Assembly (NCBI GenBank): GCA_963702705.1
Contig: CAVPDR010000007.1
Coordinates: 635,431-699,430, forward strand
Length of the DNA stretch: 64,000 nucleotides
Direction of reading: 5' to 3'
DNA from: VRUE01 sp963702705
GTDB taxonomy: Bacteria > Actinomycetota > Thermoleophilia > Solirubrobacterales > 70-9
A program made the translations under genes and the position numbers. The notes under the pieces were generated by a model. The model made no database searches. It saw nothing but the letters and a program-made list of their open reading frames with translations, and was not told the origin of the DNA. Positions within the stretch are counted from its first letter, which is position 1. Every line of letters begins with the position of its first letter. This document shows positions 46,205-56,190 of this stretch, one piece after another.

Positions 46205-46944
46205 TCACTGGCCGGTGTAGAGACGGTCGGCGAGGCGGCTCGGCAGGCCGGCGGCGGAGATCGGCGCGGCGGCGCTCTCGATCTCGTAGGCGACGCGATG
46301 AAAGCAGGCGGTATTGCCCCGGTGTCGAGCTCCAGCCAGGCGGCGCGCGGGTCGCCGTCGCGGGGCTGGCCGACGCTGCCAGGGTTGAGCAGCCAGCCGC
46401 CCTGGCCGAGGTCGAGCAGGGCGCCGTCGCTGGCCTGGGCGCCGCGGGTCTCGCCATGCTCCTCGCCTTCGGGTCTGCTGAAGAAGAGGGCGACGTGGGA
46501 GTGGCCGATCAGGCCGATCCGTTGCGGGTTGGCGTCCATGCCAGCGGCCGCCTGCTCGCCGGAGAGCACGTACTCCCAGACCGGGTCGCGGGGCGAGGCG
46601 TGGAAGAGGCCGATCTCGGCCCGCTCGCCGCTCGGCTCCAGCTCGCGCAGGAACTCCAGCGTGCGCTCGGCGACGTTGTCGCGCGTCCATTCGACCGCGA
46701 CGGCGGCGGCCTCGGAGAAGGAGGAGATGTCGAGGCCGCCGAGCACGGCGAGGTCGTGGTTGCCGACCAGGCAGACGTCGCAGCGCTCGCGCACCAGGTC
46801 GGCGCAGGCGTCCGGCTCGACCCCGTAGCCGAGGACGTCGCCGAGGCACCAGATCTCCTCGACCCCGGCGGCCTCGATCGCCTCGAGAACCGCTTCGAGG
46901 GCGGGCAGGTTGGCGTGGATGTCGGTGATTGCGGCAACGCGCAC
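46205..46944 (-). CDS. Calcineurin-like metallophosphoesterase (one frameshift)
   Basis: Cytosolic YfcE/MJ0936-type phosphodiesterase or phosphatase. Metal ligands: VAAITDIHANLPALEAV (Asp, His), CLGDVLGYG (Asp), LVGNHDLAVLGG (Asn, His), GLFHASPRDP (His) and GLIGHSHVALFF (His-x-His). A frame change near 46303 leads to the end ADRLYTGQ. Start GTG 46944, divergent from argS by 37 bases. Substrate unknown. Confidence 0.87.
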
Positions 46945-46981
46945 GCCGGCCAGCGTACTTTGGCGCCCGCCCCTCCATACG

Positions 46982-48638
46982 ATGAGCGCGATGACGGTAG
47001 CCACCGACCCGATCGCCGAGCTGCGCTCCGCGGTGAACCGAGCGGCGCTTGCGCTGCGCGACGGCGAGCCGACCGGGCCGGAGCCGACCCTGGAGCGCCC
47101 GCCCAAGGCGGAGCTGGGCGATTACAGCTCCAACGCGGCGATGCTGCTCGCCGCGCCGCTGGGCGAAAACCCGCGCGACGTCGCCGCCCGCCTCGCCGCC
47201 GAGCTCGGCGAGCAGCTCGGCGCCCGCAACCGTCGAGCGGATCGAGGTCGCCGGCCCCGGCTTCGTCAACCTCTTCCTCGCCGACGGCTGGTACCGGCGC
47301 GCGATGGCGAGCCTGGCCGCCGCCGGCGAGGCGCTCGGCTCGGCTCCGGCCGCCTCGCCGGAACGAATCCTGGTCGAGTTCGTCTCCGCTAATCCGACCG
47401 GCCCGCTGCACGTCGGCGGCGGCCGCCACGCGGCCTACGGCGACTCCCTGGTTCGCCTGCTCGAGGCGGCCGGGCACGAGGTAGAGCGCGAGTTCTACGT
47501 CAACGACGCCGGCGGTCAGATCGACCGCTTTGCCGCTTCGATCGCCGCCCGCATGCGCGGCGAGGAGATTCCCGAGGACGGCTACAAAGGCGACTACGTC
47601 GCCGAGCTGGGCGAGCGGATCGCGGCTGAAGGAATCGACCCTGCCGATCTGAAGGCGATCGGCAGCCGCGGCGTCGAGCTGATGCTGGAGGGCGTGCGGG
47701 GGACGCTCGACCGCTTCGGCGTCCGCTTCGACAATTGGTTCTCCGAGCGCGACCTCTACAGCCGCGGCGAGGTCGACGCCGCCCTCGCTGAGCTCGACCG
47801 CCACGGCCACTCCTACCGCAGCGACGAGGCGCTCTGGCTGCGCACAACGAGCTTCGGCGACGATAAGGATCGGGTGCTGATCCGCGCCAACGGCGAGCCG
47901 ACCTACCTCGCCGCCGACGTCGCTTACCACTGGGACAAGCTCGAGCGCGGCTTTGGGCGGCTGATCGACATCCTCGGCGCCGACCACCACGGTTACGTCG
48001 CCAGGCTGCGGGCGGCGATCGCCGGCCTCGGCGCCGATCCCGAGCGCTTTGAGGCGCTGATCATGCGCCTCGTCCACATCGTCGAAAACGGCGAGCGGGC
48101 GGAGATGTCGAAGCGCAGCGGCGACTTCGTCTCGCTCGACGAGCTGCTTGACGACATCGGCGTCGACGCGGCGCGCTGGTTCATGCTCTGGCGCAGTCAC
48201 GACACGACCGTCGACCTGGACCTCGAGCTGGCCCGTCGCCAGTCCAATGACAACCCCGTCTATTACGTCCAGTACGCCCACGCCCGCATCGCCAGCATCC
48301 TGCGCAAAGCCAGCGCCCAGCCCGAGCAGGTCGCCGCTGCGGCCGGCGAGGAGACGCCCGGGACCGCGCTCGAGCCGACCGAGCGCGAGCTGATCAAGCG
48401 CCTGCTCGAATTTCCCGCTGAGGTGCGCGAGGCCGCTGAGCGCCGAGCGCCGCACCGGATCTGCACCTTCTCGACCGCGGTCGCCGCCGATTTCCACGGC
48501 TTCTACCGCGACTGCCAGGTCCTCGGCGCCGAGGGCGAGGGCGTCGAGCGTTCACGCCTGGCACTTGCCTTGCTCGCCAAGCGGACGATCGCTGGAAGCC
48601 TGGGGCTGCTCGGGATCTCGGCGCCCGAGCGGATGTGA
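46982..48638 (+). CDS. argS: Arginyl-tRNA synthetase (one frameshift)
   Basis: Class I synthetase. The N-terminal tRNA-recognition part includes LGDYSSNAAMLLAAPLG. The HIGH-like site is FVSANPTGPLHVGGGRHAAY, then YVNDAGGQIDRFA, ILGADHHGYVARLRA, the KMSKS-like MSKRSGDFVSLDELL, and the Arg-type anticodon-binding domain (NPVYYVQYAHARIASIL to ISAPERM). The frame changes near 47230. Starts ATG 46982 or 46991. The stop overlaps the next gene. Confidence 0.95.
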
Positions 48639-49285
48639 TGCTGGGACGGCGCGCCAAGCACCGGGTCCTGGCCAGGGTCCCCGCGCCGAACGGCTCCGCA
48701 GCGCGGCTGGGCGCACTCGGCCGCGGGCAGCTCGATGCCTACTCCGATCTGGCGCTGGCGCTGGCGGGGTCGCGAGCGGTGCTGACCACCGGCCCGGGGC
48801 GCTCGGAGGTGGCGCTCGGACTCGCCGCCGCCGCCACCGCGCAGGGGCGCCGCGTCGCCCTGCTCGAGTGCGACCTCGCTTCCCCGAGGCTGGCGGGTTT
48901 ACTCGGCCTCGCCGAGACCCCGGGCCTGCACGAGTACCTGCGCGAGGACGTCGGCGCGACCCAGATCCTGCAGCCGCTGGTCCTCGCCGGCCCGGCCTCG
49001 GGCCGGGCGATCGAGCCGCTTGCCTGCATCGTCGCCGGCGAGCCCGAGCCCGAGCCGGCGGCGCTGCTGGACTCCGACCGCTGCGTTCACGCAACCGGCA
49101 AACTGCGCCGCGCCTACGACCTGCTCGTCATCGGCGGCCCCGCCGCCGGGCCGGCACCCGGGCCGCTGAGGGCCCTAGCCGACCAGGTCGACACGAGGAT
49201 CGTCTGTGGTGAGAAGCGCGAGATCCCGAAGCGCCTGCCGATTCCCGTCGACGGGATGGTGCTCTCGGGCGAGAGACCCTCCTAG
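48638..49285 (+). CDS. ParA/CpsD-like protein with degenerate P-loop
   Basis: Rossmann-type ATPase-like protein: AVLTTGPGRSEVALGLAAAA aligns with the Walker A of ParA/BY-kinase proteins but lacks the Lys-Ser/Thr pair. ALLECDLASPRLAGLLGLAE matches the switch-I/Walker A' Asp region and LLVIGGPAAGPAPGPLRA the Walker B strand. It could be a non-hydrolysing scaffold. TGATG coupling to argS; its stop overlaps the convergent ccmH stop by 4 bases. A preceding in-frame GTG at 48635 is possible. Confidence 0.55.
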   Translation: MLGRRAKHRVLARVPAPNGSAARLGALGRGQLDAYSDLALALAGSRAVLTTGPGRSEVALGLAAAATAQGRRVALLECDLASPRLAGLLGLAETPGLHEYLREDVGATQILQPLVLAGPASGRAIEPLACIVAGEPEPEPAALLDSDRCVHATGKLRRAYDLLVIGGPAAGPAPGPLRALADQVDTRIVCGEKREIPKRLPIPVDGMVLSGERPS

Positions 49286-49755
49286 AGGTCGTAGCGGCCG
49301 AGGTCGGCCTCGAGCCGATCGGCGTCCTCGCCCCGCGGGGGTGCCGGTCCCGCCCCTCCGTCCGGCGGCGAGTTGCGCCCGTCGCGGCGCCAGCGAGTGA
49401 CGCTGAAGGCGAGCGCGATCACCGCGATGATGATCGCCACGATCGGGACTAGGTAGGCGGAGAGGTCGAAACCGGAGGCCTTCGGCAGCGCCAGCACGGA
49501 CGGCCCGTACTGGGTGACGAGGGCGTCCTTTATTTCGGCCTTGGTCCTGCCGGAGGCGACCAGCTTCGCCACGTAGACCTTCTCCCGTTTTGCCTGCGGT
49601 GAGTCGGCCAGCTCGAGCAGGGTGCCGCAGATCGGGCACATCACTTCGTCTTCGATGTCGTGGACCGTCGTCTGCCGGGCGGGCGAGGCAATCGCGGTGG
49701 CGGCAAGGGCCAAAAGGCCGAATACGAGGACAGGGAGCGCCGCCGCGCGCCTCAT
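49282..49755 (-). CDS. ccmH: CcmH/CycL-type heme-lyase subunit
   Basis: Cytochrome c maturation protein keeping apocytochrome Cys reduced. A signal helix (AAALPVLVFGLLALAATAIA) is followed by the CcmH domain with the redox pair in DEVMCPICGTLLELADSPQA and EIKDALVTQYGPSVLALP. A second helix (YLVPIVAIIIAVIALAFSV) precedes a cytosolic tail. Start ATG 49755 overlaps the stop of the upstream thioredoxin-like gene (ATGA). No CcmF gene is in the window. Confidence 0.88.
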   Translation of the reverse strand: MRRAAALPVLVFGLLALAATAIASPARQTTVHDIEDEVMCPICGTLLELADSPQAKREKVYVAKLVASGRTKAEIKDALVTQYGPSVLALPKASGFDLSAYLVPIVAIIIAVIALAFSVTRWRRDGRNSPPDGGAGPAPPRGEDADRLEADLGRYDL

Positions 49756-50273
49756 TTCGCGCCTTTGATCAGCGGCTCGACGCGTTCGCTGAGGAAGCGA
49801 TCGTCGACCGGGCCGCGCCAGATCAGCGCCAGCTTGCCCCGCGGGTCGACGAGGAAGTTCTCCGGCACCCCGGTCGAGCCGAAGGCCGAGCTGCGCTCGT
49901 CGCCGACCGAGCGCAGCTGCGGATAGGTGGTCGGGTGGTCGCGCAAGAAGGCGGCGGCGTCGTCGCGGTTGTCCTGGACATTGATGCCGAGGACCGTCGT
50001 GCGGTCGCGGTGCTGGCGGCGGTAGAAGCGCTCGAGCACGGGCGCCTCCTCGCGGCAGGGAATGCACCACGAGGCCCAGAGGTTGACCAGGACCCATTCG
50101 CCGCGGTGTTCGGCGATCGAGCCGTGGCCCGGTCCCGGCAGGGCGGGTAGGACCCGATCGGGGACCGGGTCGCCGACGGCAAGCGTGGTCGCCCCCTTGC
50201 TGAGCAGGCCGAAGGCGAGCAGGCCGACGACGGCCAGCACGGCGAGGAAAGCGAGGAACGATCGCGCGCTCAC
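49752..50273 (-). CDS. Thioredoxin-like CcmG/ResA protein
   Basis: Membrane-anchored extracytoplasmic thiol reductase for cytochrome c maturation. N-terminal helix FLAFLAVLAVVGLLAFGLLS, then thioredoxin fold with active site WVLVNLWASWCIPCREEAPV and the cis-Pro region GSTGVPENFLVDPRGKLAL. It is coupled to ccmH, forming a maturation pair. Intact, 173 residues. Confidence 0.9.
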   Translation of the reverse strand: MSARSFLAFLAVLAVVGLLAFGLLSKGATTLAVGDPVPDRVLPALPGPGHGSIAEHRGEWVLVNLWASWCIPCREEAPVLERFYRRQHRDRTTVLGINVQDNRDDAAAFLRDHPTTYPQLRSVGDERSSAFGSTGVPENFLVDPRGKLALIWRGPVDDRFLSERVEPLIKGAK

Positions 50274-50319
50274 GGCGCTGGACTCTAGATCCCGGCCGCC
50301 CCCGGCAACCGCGCGGCGG

Positions 50320-50862
50320 CTATCCCTCGAAGGGCCCGTAGGACCTGAAGCCGGTCACGACAATGGTTCCGGGGCAAAAGCGCATCGGCTGCATTTTGAA
50401 TGCGACCGTGGTGCGGGGGATGCCCGGAACCTCGATTCCCATCGAGTAGGCCTGCAGCCGGCAGGCTTTGGGCCTGATCGAGGGATTCTCGAAGAACAGG
50501 TCGGCATAGGTCGAGTGTCCCTTCCCCAGGATGACTGGGCGATCGGGCTCGGTCAGTTGTGTGCGCACGACGGCCACTCGGCGTTCTGCCTTGGAGAGCA
50601 GCCAGACCGATGGATGGCCTCGCAAGAGACACCTTTCTTCACTGCGAAATTCAAGCGCCTCGGCGAGGGTCCCGGCGGCGTATCCGCCGAAGCCCGCGTC
50701 GCTGATCTGCAGTTGGTCTTGCCGGCAGTCGGGGGCGGTCGGGCGCTGGCTGGTCGCCGGATCTGGCTGCGCGCCGCCGCTGCCGGTCAGGGCGCCCCAT
50801 CCCGCAAGCAGGGGGACGATCAGCCCGATGCTCAGCCAGCGATGTTTAACCGGGGCGCGCAT
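50320..50862 (-). CDS. DUF4232-like exported protein
   Basis: Exported protein with an N-terminal hydrophobic helix (LSIGLIVPLLAGWGALTG). It has a beta-sandwich domain with CRQDQLQISDAGFGGYAAGT, RSEERCLLRGHPSVWLL and a C-terminal Cys pair (KACRLQ, RFCPGTIVVTG), matching the DUF4232 pattern. Its function is unknown. It starts 4 bases after the kinase gene upstream of it ends, so both are probably co-transcribed. Confidence 0.7.
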   Translation of the reverse strand: MRAPVKHRWLSIGLIVPLLAGWGALTGSGGAQPDPATSQRPTAPDCRQDQLQISDAGFGGYAAGTLAEALEFRSEERCLLRGHPSVWLLSKAERRVAVVRTQLTEPDRPVILGKGHSTYADLFFENPSIRPKACRLQAYSMGIEVPGIPRTTVAFKMQPMRFCPGTIVVTGFRSYGPFEG

Positions 50863-50866
50863 CGGT

Positions 50867-52573
50867 TCAGGGCGCGGCTGGGTAGTTCATTCGCAGCGAG
50901 GAGACTAGGGGGTCGATCCGTTTCTGGGCCGCTTCGAGGTCGTGGCCGCTGGCCAGGACGGCGAAGCCGTCGTCGCCGATGTTGAAGAAGAAGTCGGCGC
51001 GCTCGGGCAGCCCCGAGTCGGCGCGGAAATCGAGCTCGCTGCCTTCCATTCCTCCCCGTTCGACGCCGTCGGTGACCGCGTAGATGGTCTCGCCGGCCTG
51101 GCGCACGTAGCCGGCGATCTTGGCGGCGCTCCTCGCCGGGTCGGCCGGTTTGGTCGGTGACTCGTCGACCAGCAGTTCTTCGTCGCCGTCCGGGCTGACC
51201 CAGGTGTTCTGGATGTAGCTGCCGTCGCTGGCCAACTTTTCGTTGTCATGCTGGATCCATCCGCCTGGGAGCGTTGCCTTGTACTGGACGCCGTTGAAGG
51301 GCACCGGAGGCCCGGCTTCGGGGTCTGGCGGCGTGCTTTCCGCCGGCGCCACCGTTTCTTCTGAAGTGCTTGACGCCGCCGCTTCAGGACTTGCTTCCGT
51401 GGTCGCCGGTGCGCTGCGGGTGACAATCGTGCGGGCGCCGTCGCCCTTGCCGTCGGCGAGGGCAAGGGCTCCCACGACCAGGCCAGCGGCGAGCGCCAGC
51501 GCACAGCCGATCACCGCCACTGCCCGTCCTGTCGAGCGGCGGCGAGATGGCGGCGGGAGTGGCGGGGGCGGCGGCACAGCGGCTGGCACTGGCGCCTGAC
51601 GCTGGACCTGCGGCATGCGGGCGGTCGGCGGATCCACCGGCGCCGCTCGCCCGTGCACGCGGACGTCGACCTCGCGCAGGCCGGCTGCCGCGACCCCGGT
51701 GGCGACGCTTCGCTCGGTCGGAGCCCGCGCCGCGGCGCCGGCCGCCGCCGAGGCCGCCCGGCCGAGGTCGCCGGCTGAGCGGAAGCGCCGCTCGGGATCC
51801 CTGGCGACCGCCCGGGCCAGCACCGGATCCATCGGGTGCGGAGGGCCGGAGGAGGGGAGAGGGGGCGGCTCCTCGTTCGCCTTCCTCCAGAGCTTTTGCA
51901 TCTCGTCACCGCGGAAGGGAACCGACCCGGCCAGCATCTCGTAGAGGACGCTGCCGAGCGAGTAGATATCGGTGCGAGCGTCGATGCGGCCAGCGGCGAT
52001 CTGCTCGGGGGCGACGTAGTCGAGCGTGCCGATCCACTGCCCGGTCCCGGTCAGCTCGACCTGCGCGCTGCCCACGCCCCTGGTCAGCCCGAAGTCGGAC
52101 AGGTACGCGGTCCCCCGTCCCGGCGGGCCGGTGAGCAGGATGTTGGCCGGCTTGACGTCGCGGTGAACGAAGCCGGCGGCGTGGGCCGCGTCCAGCGCCC
52201 CGGCCACTTCGACCACCACCCGCGCTGCCGCTTTCGCCTCGAGCGGCCCGGATTCGGCGAGCGACCGGCGCAGGTCGGTGCCCTCGATGTAGCGCATCGC
52301 GATGAAGAGGTTGCCCTCAGCGGCGCCGGCGGAGTAGACGGTGACAACGTTGGGGTGCTCGATCGCCGCCGCGCTGCGCGCCTCCGCCGCGAAGCGCTGC
52401 TGAAACTCGGGGTCGTGGGCGAGGTTGGGAGCTATCACCTTCAGCGCGACCTGCCGCTCGAGGCGCTCGTCGCGGACGAGGTAGACGACGCCCATGCCGC
52501 CCTGACCGAGCTGGCGTATCACCTCAAACTCTGCGAGCCGGTCTCCCGGGCGAAGCGTTGTCATTGGCTCCAC
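50867..52573 (-). CDS. Ser/Thr protein kinase with extracytoplasmic domain
   Basis: 568-residue membrane kinase, intact. RQLGQGGMGVVYLVRDERLE (glycine loop), VALKVIAPNLAHDPEF (Lys), FVHRDVKPANILLTGPPG, YLSDFGLTRGVGSAQVELTG and GTLDYVAPEQIAAGRIDART are canonical. After a Pro-rich linker comes one helix (AVAVIGCALALAAGLVVGAL). The outside domain of about 150 residues reads VQYKATLPGGWIQHDNEKL and ADFFFNIGDDGFAVLASG. It sits divergently next to the zinc-ribbon/ubiquitin-like cluster, which contains an FHA protein, the usual phospho-Thr reader of such kinases. Confidence 0.93.
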   Translation of the reverse strand: MEPMTTLRPGDRLAEFEVIRQLGQGGMGVVYLVRDERLERQVALKVIAPNLAHDPEFQQRFAAEARSAAAIEHPNVVTVYSAGAAEGNLFIAMRYIEGTDLRRSLAESGPLEAKAAARVVVEVAGALDAAHAAGFVHRDVKPANILLTGPPGRGTAYLSDFGLTRGVGSAQVELTGTGQWIGTLDYVAPEQIAAGRIDARTDIYSLGSVLYEMLAGSVPFRGDEMQKLWRKANEEPPPLPSSGPPHPMDPVLARAVARDPERRFRSAGDLGRAASAAAGAAARAPTERSVATGVAAAGLREVDVRVHGRAAPVDPPTARMPQVQRQAPVPAAVPPPPPLPPPSRRRSTGRAVAVIGCALALAAGLVVGALALADGKGDGARTIVTRSAPATTEASPEAAASSTSEETVAPAESTPPDPEAGPPVPFNGVQYKATLPGGWIQHDNEKLASDGSYIQNTWVSPDGDEELLVDESPTKPADPARSAAKIAGYVRQAGETIYAVTDGVERGGMEGSELDFRADSGLPERADFFFNIGDDGFAVLASGHDLEAAQKRIDPLVSSLRMNYPAAP

Positions 52574-52635
52574 TGGCTCTGGCTCACTCTGTGTAGGGTC
52601 GGCTTCACCGTTAGATATTGAGGGGAGGCTCGGAG

Positions 52636-53406
52636 ATGGATCTGAAAGCGCAGAGGCTCAGTCAGGGAGAGAAGATCGCCGCGGGATCGGCGCTCGCCCT
52701 GTTCATCTGCATGTTCCTCGGCTGGTTTAACTTCGGCTTCGGCGTCGCTAACGCGTGGGACTCGCTCCACTACGTCGCCCCTATTCTCGCGATCGCGATC
52801 GCCGCCACGCTGACGATCGCATTTCTCAAGGCGAGCGACAGGGAGATCGGCGACATTCCCACCGGCTCGGTGATATTCGCGCTCGGCTGCGCCGCCGCGC
52901 TGCTCATACTTTTCAGGTTGCTCGATCCGATCTCCGCCGGGGACGCCAGTCCGTTCGGCGGCGGCGCGATCGAAGAAGGAAGCAGCCCCGAGGCCGGGCT
53001 GTTCCTCGGCCTTGTTGCCGCCGTGGGAATCGCGATCGGCGGCTACATCGCGACCGGAGGGCGCGCCCTCGACCAGGTGAAAAAGCTCTTTGCGGGGAGT
53101 GGCGTCGCCGCACCCGCACCGCCGCCGCCTCCGCCTGACGCTGGCGCTGTCCCCCCGCCACCAGTCAGTCCACCGCCTCCCCAGCCCGCCCCTGCGCCCG
53201 CAGAGCCCGCTCTTCCGCCTGTGCAGCATCATGCTCCGCTGCCGCCGATCGAGCGCCAGGCTCCGCTGCCGCCTGTGGAGACCGCCCTTCCGCCCGTGCA
53301 GTCTCCTGCCGCCGAGTCTCGGCCGGTCTGCGAACACTGCGGCGCGCCGATCGAGGAGAGCGACCGCTTCTGCGGCGGCTGCGGGCAGGCCACGGCCTCG
53401 TCGTAG
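52636..53406 (+). CDS. Four-helix membrane protein with C-terminal zinc ribbon
   Basis: Unknown function. Four hydrophobic helices (AAGSALALFICMFLGWFNF, VAPILAIAIAATLTIAFL, SVIFALGCAAALLILFRL, LFLGLVAAVGIAIGGYIA) are followed by a long Pro/Ala linker and a terminal zinc ribbon CEHCGAPIEESDRFCGGCG. ATG 52636 follows GGAGGCTCGGAG. The ribbon would be cytosolic. Two further genes in this cluster have a similar ribbon, suggesting a shared docking or membrane-signalling role. Confidence 0.78.
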   Translation: MDLKAQRLSQGEKIAAGSALALFICMFLGWFNFGFGVANAWDSLHYVAPILAIAIAATLTIAFLKASDREIGDIPTGSVIFALGCAAALLILFRLLDPISAGDASPFGGGAIEEGSSPEAGLFLGLVAAVGIAIGGYIATGGRALDQVKKLFAGSGVAAPAPPPPPPDAGAVPPPPVSPPPPQPAPAPAEPALPPVQHHAPLPPIERQAPLPPVETALPPVQSPAAESRPVCEHCGAPIEESDRFCGGCGQATASS

Positions 53407-53438
53407 AGGACTGACATCGGCTCGCTCCAGCCTGCGTC

Positions 53439-53978
53439 TCAGGCGCCTGACTGCGACTGCCCGCAGGCTGAGCAGAAGCGCGCCCCGGGATTGATCTCGT
53501 GGCCGCAGGATGCGCAGGACGCCTTGGTCGGATCGGCGCTCTTGAGCACAACGGTCACCTCTTCCTCTTCGACATCGATGGCCGGTGCCGGACCTTCCGC
53601 GGCCGCCGGAAAGGGTTGCGGGGCAACGGGCGGCGGCGGTGCGGGCATCTGGCCGCTGGCCTGCATCATCGCAACGGCCTGCAGCTGTTTGTTGTGCGAG
53701 CTTGCCGCCATTCCAGCCCAGAGCATGCCGAGTGGAATGGTGAAGAAGAGGCCCAGACCCAGAGTCAGGAAGGCCACCACGATGTTGACGAAAAACATCA
53801 CTATGCCGCCGCTGATGGTTGCGTAGAGCATGCCCAGCGGTCCGAACAGGAAGGCGAGCACAACTGCTCCCACCACGTTCTTGTGCGAGCCCACCTGTAT
53901 GACCGTGGTCTGCTGGACCACGACCGGCGCAGGGGGCGCCCCGTTGAACCCGCCCGGAGGCGGCGCATCCGTGCTCAT
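53439..53978 (-). CDS. Small membrane protein with C-terminal zinc ribbon
   Basis: Unknown function, 179 residues. A Pro-rich start (STDAPPPGGFNGAPPAPVVV) is followed by two or three hydrophobic segments (VVGAVVLAFLFGPLGMLYAT, GIVMFFVNIVVAFLTLGLGL). The linker ends in VTVVLKSADPTKASCASCGH and the ribbon CASCGHEINPGARFCSACG. Start ATG 53978 follows GGGAGAAAAG. It is convergent with the previous zinc-ribbon gene and divergent from the ABC gene; the ribbon type is the same in all three. Confidence 0.78.
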   Translation of the reverse strand: MSTDAPPPGGFNGAPPAPVVVQQTTVIQVGSHKNVVGAVVLAFLFGPLGMLYATISGGIVMFFVNIVVAFLTLGLGLFFTIPLGMLWAGMAASSHNKQLQAVAMMQASGQMPAPPPPVAPQPFPAAAEGPAPAIDVEEEEVTVVLKSADPTKASCASCGHEINPGARFCSACGQSQSGA

Positions 53979-54112
53979 CTTTTCTCCCGCCTCCCGCTCG
54001 ATGACGCCAAATTCACCGTAGTTTAGTTCGCTAGGGCTCAACACCGTAACGGTGAATGACGGGCAGGAATTGCACCGTGAGCTATCGGTTCGCGGTAACC
54101 TGCGCCGCTCCG

Positions 54113-56035
54113 ATGGCGGCGAAAGCATTTTGCACCAGCTGTGGGGAGGCCATCGAGCGGGGTTGGAGGTTTTGCGAGGCCTGCGGGGCGGAGCAGGGTC
54201 GCGCGCCGGCGCCTCCGCCGATGCCACCCACGCCACCCCCGCCGGTCACGCCACCTCCGCCAGTCACGCCACCCCCGCCGGCCTCCTCTACACCCCGGGT
54301 GGAGCTCCTCGCGCCTCCCTTGGAAGCCCGGGAGGTCGAGGTCCAAGTCGGCTCGAAGACGCTGCTGGAGCCGACCACGCTGAAGATCCAGAAGGGCGAA
54401 CTGGTCGCGATCATCGGCCCCAGCGGATCCGGCAAGAGCACTCTGCTGAAGACCCTCGGGGGGATCCGCACTTCGAGCGGCGGGACCGTGCTGATGCGCG
54501 GTCAGGATGTCGGCCTGCGCCAGGCCGACATCGGCTACGTGCCTCAGGACGACACCCTGCACCACCTGCTCAGCGTCGCACGAGGCGCTCTCCTTCGCCG
54601 CCCAGCTGCGCCTGCCCGAGGGTCACGCGGTCGAGGAGCGCGAGGCGGCGATCTCCCGGGTGCTCGAGCAGGTCGAACTGGCCGACATTCCCGAGCGGCG
54701 CATCGGCGCCCTCTCCGGCGGGCAGCGCAAGCGCGCCGCCGTCGCGCTCGAGTTGATCAGCCGTCCCGAGCTGCTCCTGCTCGACGAGCCGACGACCGGC
54801 CTCGACCCGGGCCTCGAGCGCCGCCTGATGGAGCTGAGCCGGGACCTCGCCAACCAGGGTCAGAGCGTGCTCCTGGTCACCCACGCGACGCAGAGCCTCG
54901 ACCTCTGCGACCGCGTCGCGGTGATGGCGCCGGGCGGCCGCCTCGCCTACCTCGGCCCTCCCGCCGGCGCCCCGCAGGCGTTCGGCGTCGAGCTGATCGA
55001 CGAGGTCTACGCCAGGCTCACCGATGAAGCCGACACGAAAGGCGGGGCCTACCGCAGGGTCGAGGCGCCGATCGCCCCGCCCCGCCTGGCCTCTTCGCGC
55101 GCCGTGCCCCGGCGCCGCATCTGGCCCCAGGTGAGGGTCCTGACCAGGCGTTACTCGCTGCTCTTCACCCGCGACCGGCGCAACGCCAAGATCCTCGCCG
55201 TGCAGGTGCTGATTCTCGCGCTCGGCGCCGCCTTCCTCTTCCAGGCGAGCGTCTTCTCCTACGGCGACGAAGGCAACCGCTGCACGCGGCGCAGAGCGCT
55301 CAGCTCCTCTTCCTGATGGTCACCGTCTCGATCTGGTTCGGGGCGATCTCCTCGGTCCGCCAGATCGTCGCCGAGCGCAGCGTGCTCAGCCGCGAGCTCG
55401 CCGCCGGTGTCAGAACTGAGGCCTACCTGCTTTCCAAGGCCGTCGTGATCGGCGCCGTGGCGGCGATCCAGACAGCCCTCTTCGTCTGGATCGTCTTTGC
55501 CCTGCGGCCGCTCGGCGAAGCTCCGCACAACGCCGAGATCCAGGTGCTGATCATCTGCGTCCTGGTTGCCTGGGTGGGCATGGGCTTCGGCTTGACGCTG
55601 TCGGCCTTCGCTCGCAGCGAGGACCAGGCGGCGAGCTTCCTGCCCTTGATCCTGCTGCCGCAGCTTCTCTTTGCCGGCGCGATCGTTACCACTAAGGATC
55701 TCGGCAAGCCGATCCAGCTGCTCTCGCACCTGGTCGCCGCGCAGTGGGGTTTTGCCGGGGTGGGCAACGCGATCGGACATGAACGCCAGGATCGCCGCCG
55801 ACCAGTCGAATATGCCGCCGTCAACCACTACAGCTCCAACTTCTTCAACCACGGCGAGGCGCAGGTGGCGATTGCCCTCTTCTTGATGATCGTCGCCTGC
55901 GCCGCGGTGCTGCAGGCGCGCCTGCGGCCCTCCTTCGAGGACACCTGGTGGCAGCAGGGGCGCCAGTGGTGGGAACGCCGCCAGGCCGGGCGCGCGACGC
56001 CGCAGCTGCCGGGCGTTGTCGAAGAGCGCGGATAG
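54113..56035 (+). CDS. Zinc-ribbon / ABC ATPase / ABC-2 permease fusion (two frameshifts)
   Basis: Single-chain half-transporter. An N-terminal zinc ribbon (FCTSCGEAIERGWRFCEACG) and a Pro/Thr/Val repeat linker precede the ATPase. The ATPase has LVAIIGPSGSGKSTLLKTL, the signature ALSGGQRKRAAVALEL, Walker B LLLLDEPTTGLDP and switch LLVTHATQSLDLCD. An ABCG-like membrane domain follows: LAVQVLILALGAAFLFQ, then LFLMVTVSIWFGAISSVRQI, VIGAVAAIQTALFVWIVFAL and FLPLILLPQLLFAGAIVTT. The C-terminal helix is AIALFLMIVACAAVLQA. Frame changes near 54582 and 55280. Substrate unknown. Confidence 0.85.
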
Positions 56036-56190
56036 ACGGGTCCGGCGGCACCTCCGATGTCCACCGAATGTCGCTTGTGTGCTGCTGAAAGTGTGAGACG
56101 GCAGCGACCGTTGATCTGACTGTTGCTCAGTCCAAATTCACATAGCATTCGCGCCGATCGGACCTTCGGGGAGAAGGGGCCGGTCAAACG

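Noticed and set aside
46509..48497. 662-residue minus-strand open frame opposite argS
   Set aside because: Only its last part (below 46944) matches the phosphoesterase in another frame; the rest mirrors argS codons.
54210..54300. Tandem DNA repeat of GCCACCCCCGCC type
   Set aside because: It encodes the Pro/Thr/Val linker of the zinc-ribbon ABC protein in frame; similar Pro-rich coding explains 53110-53310.
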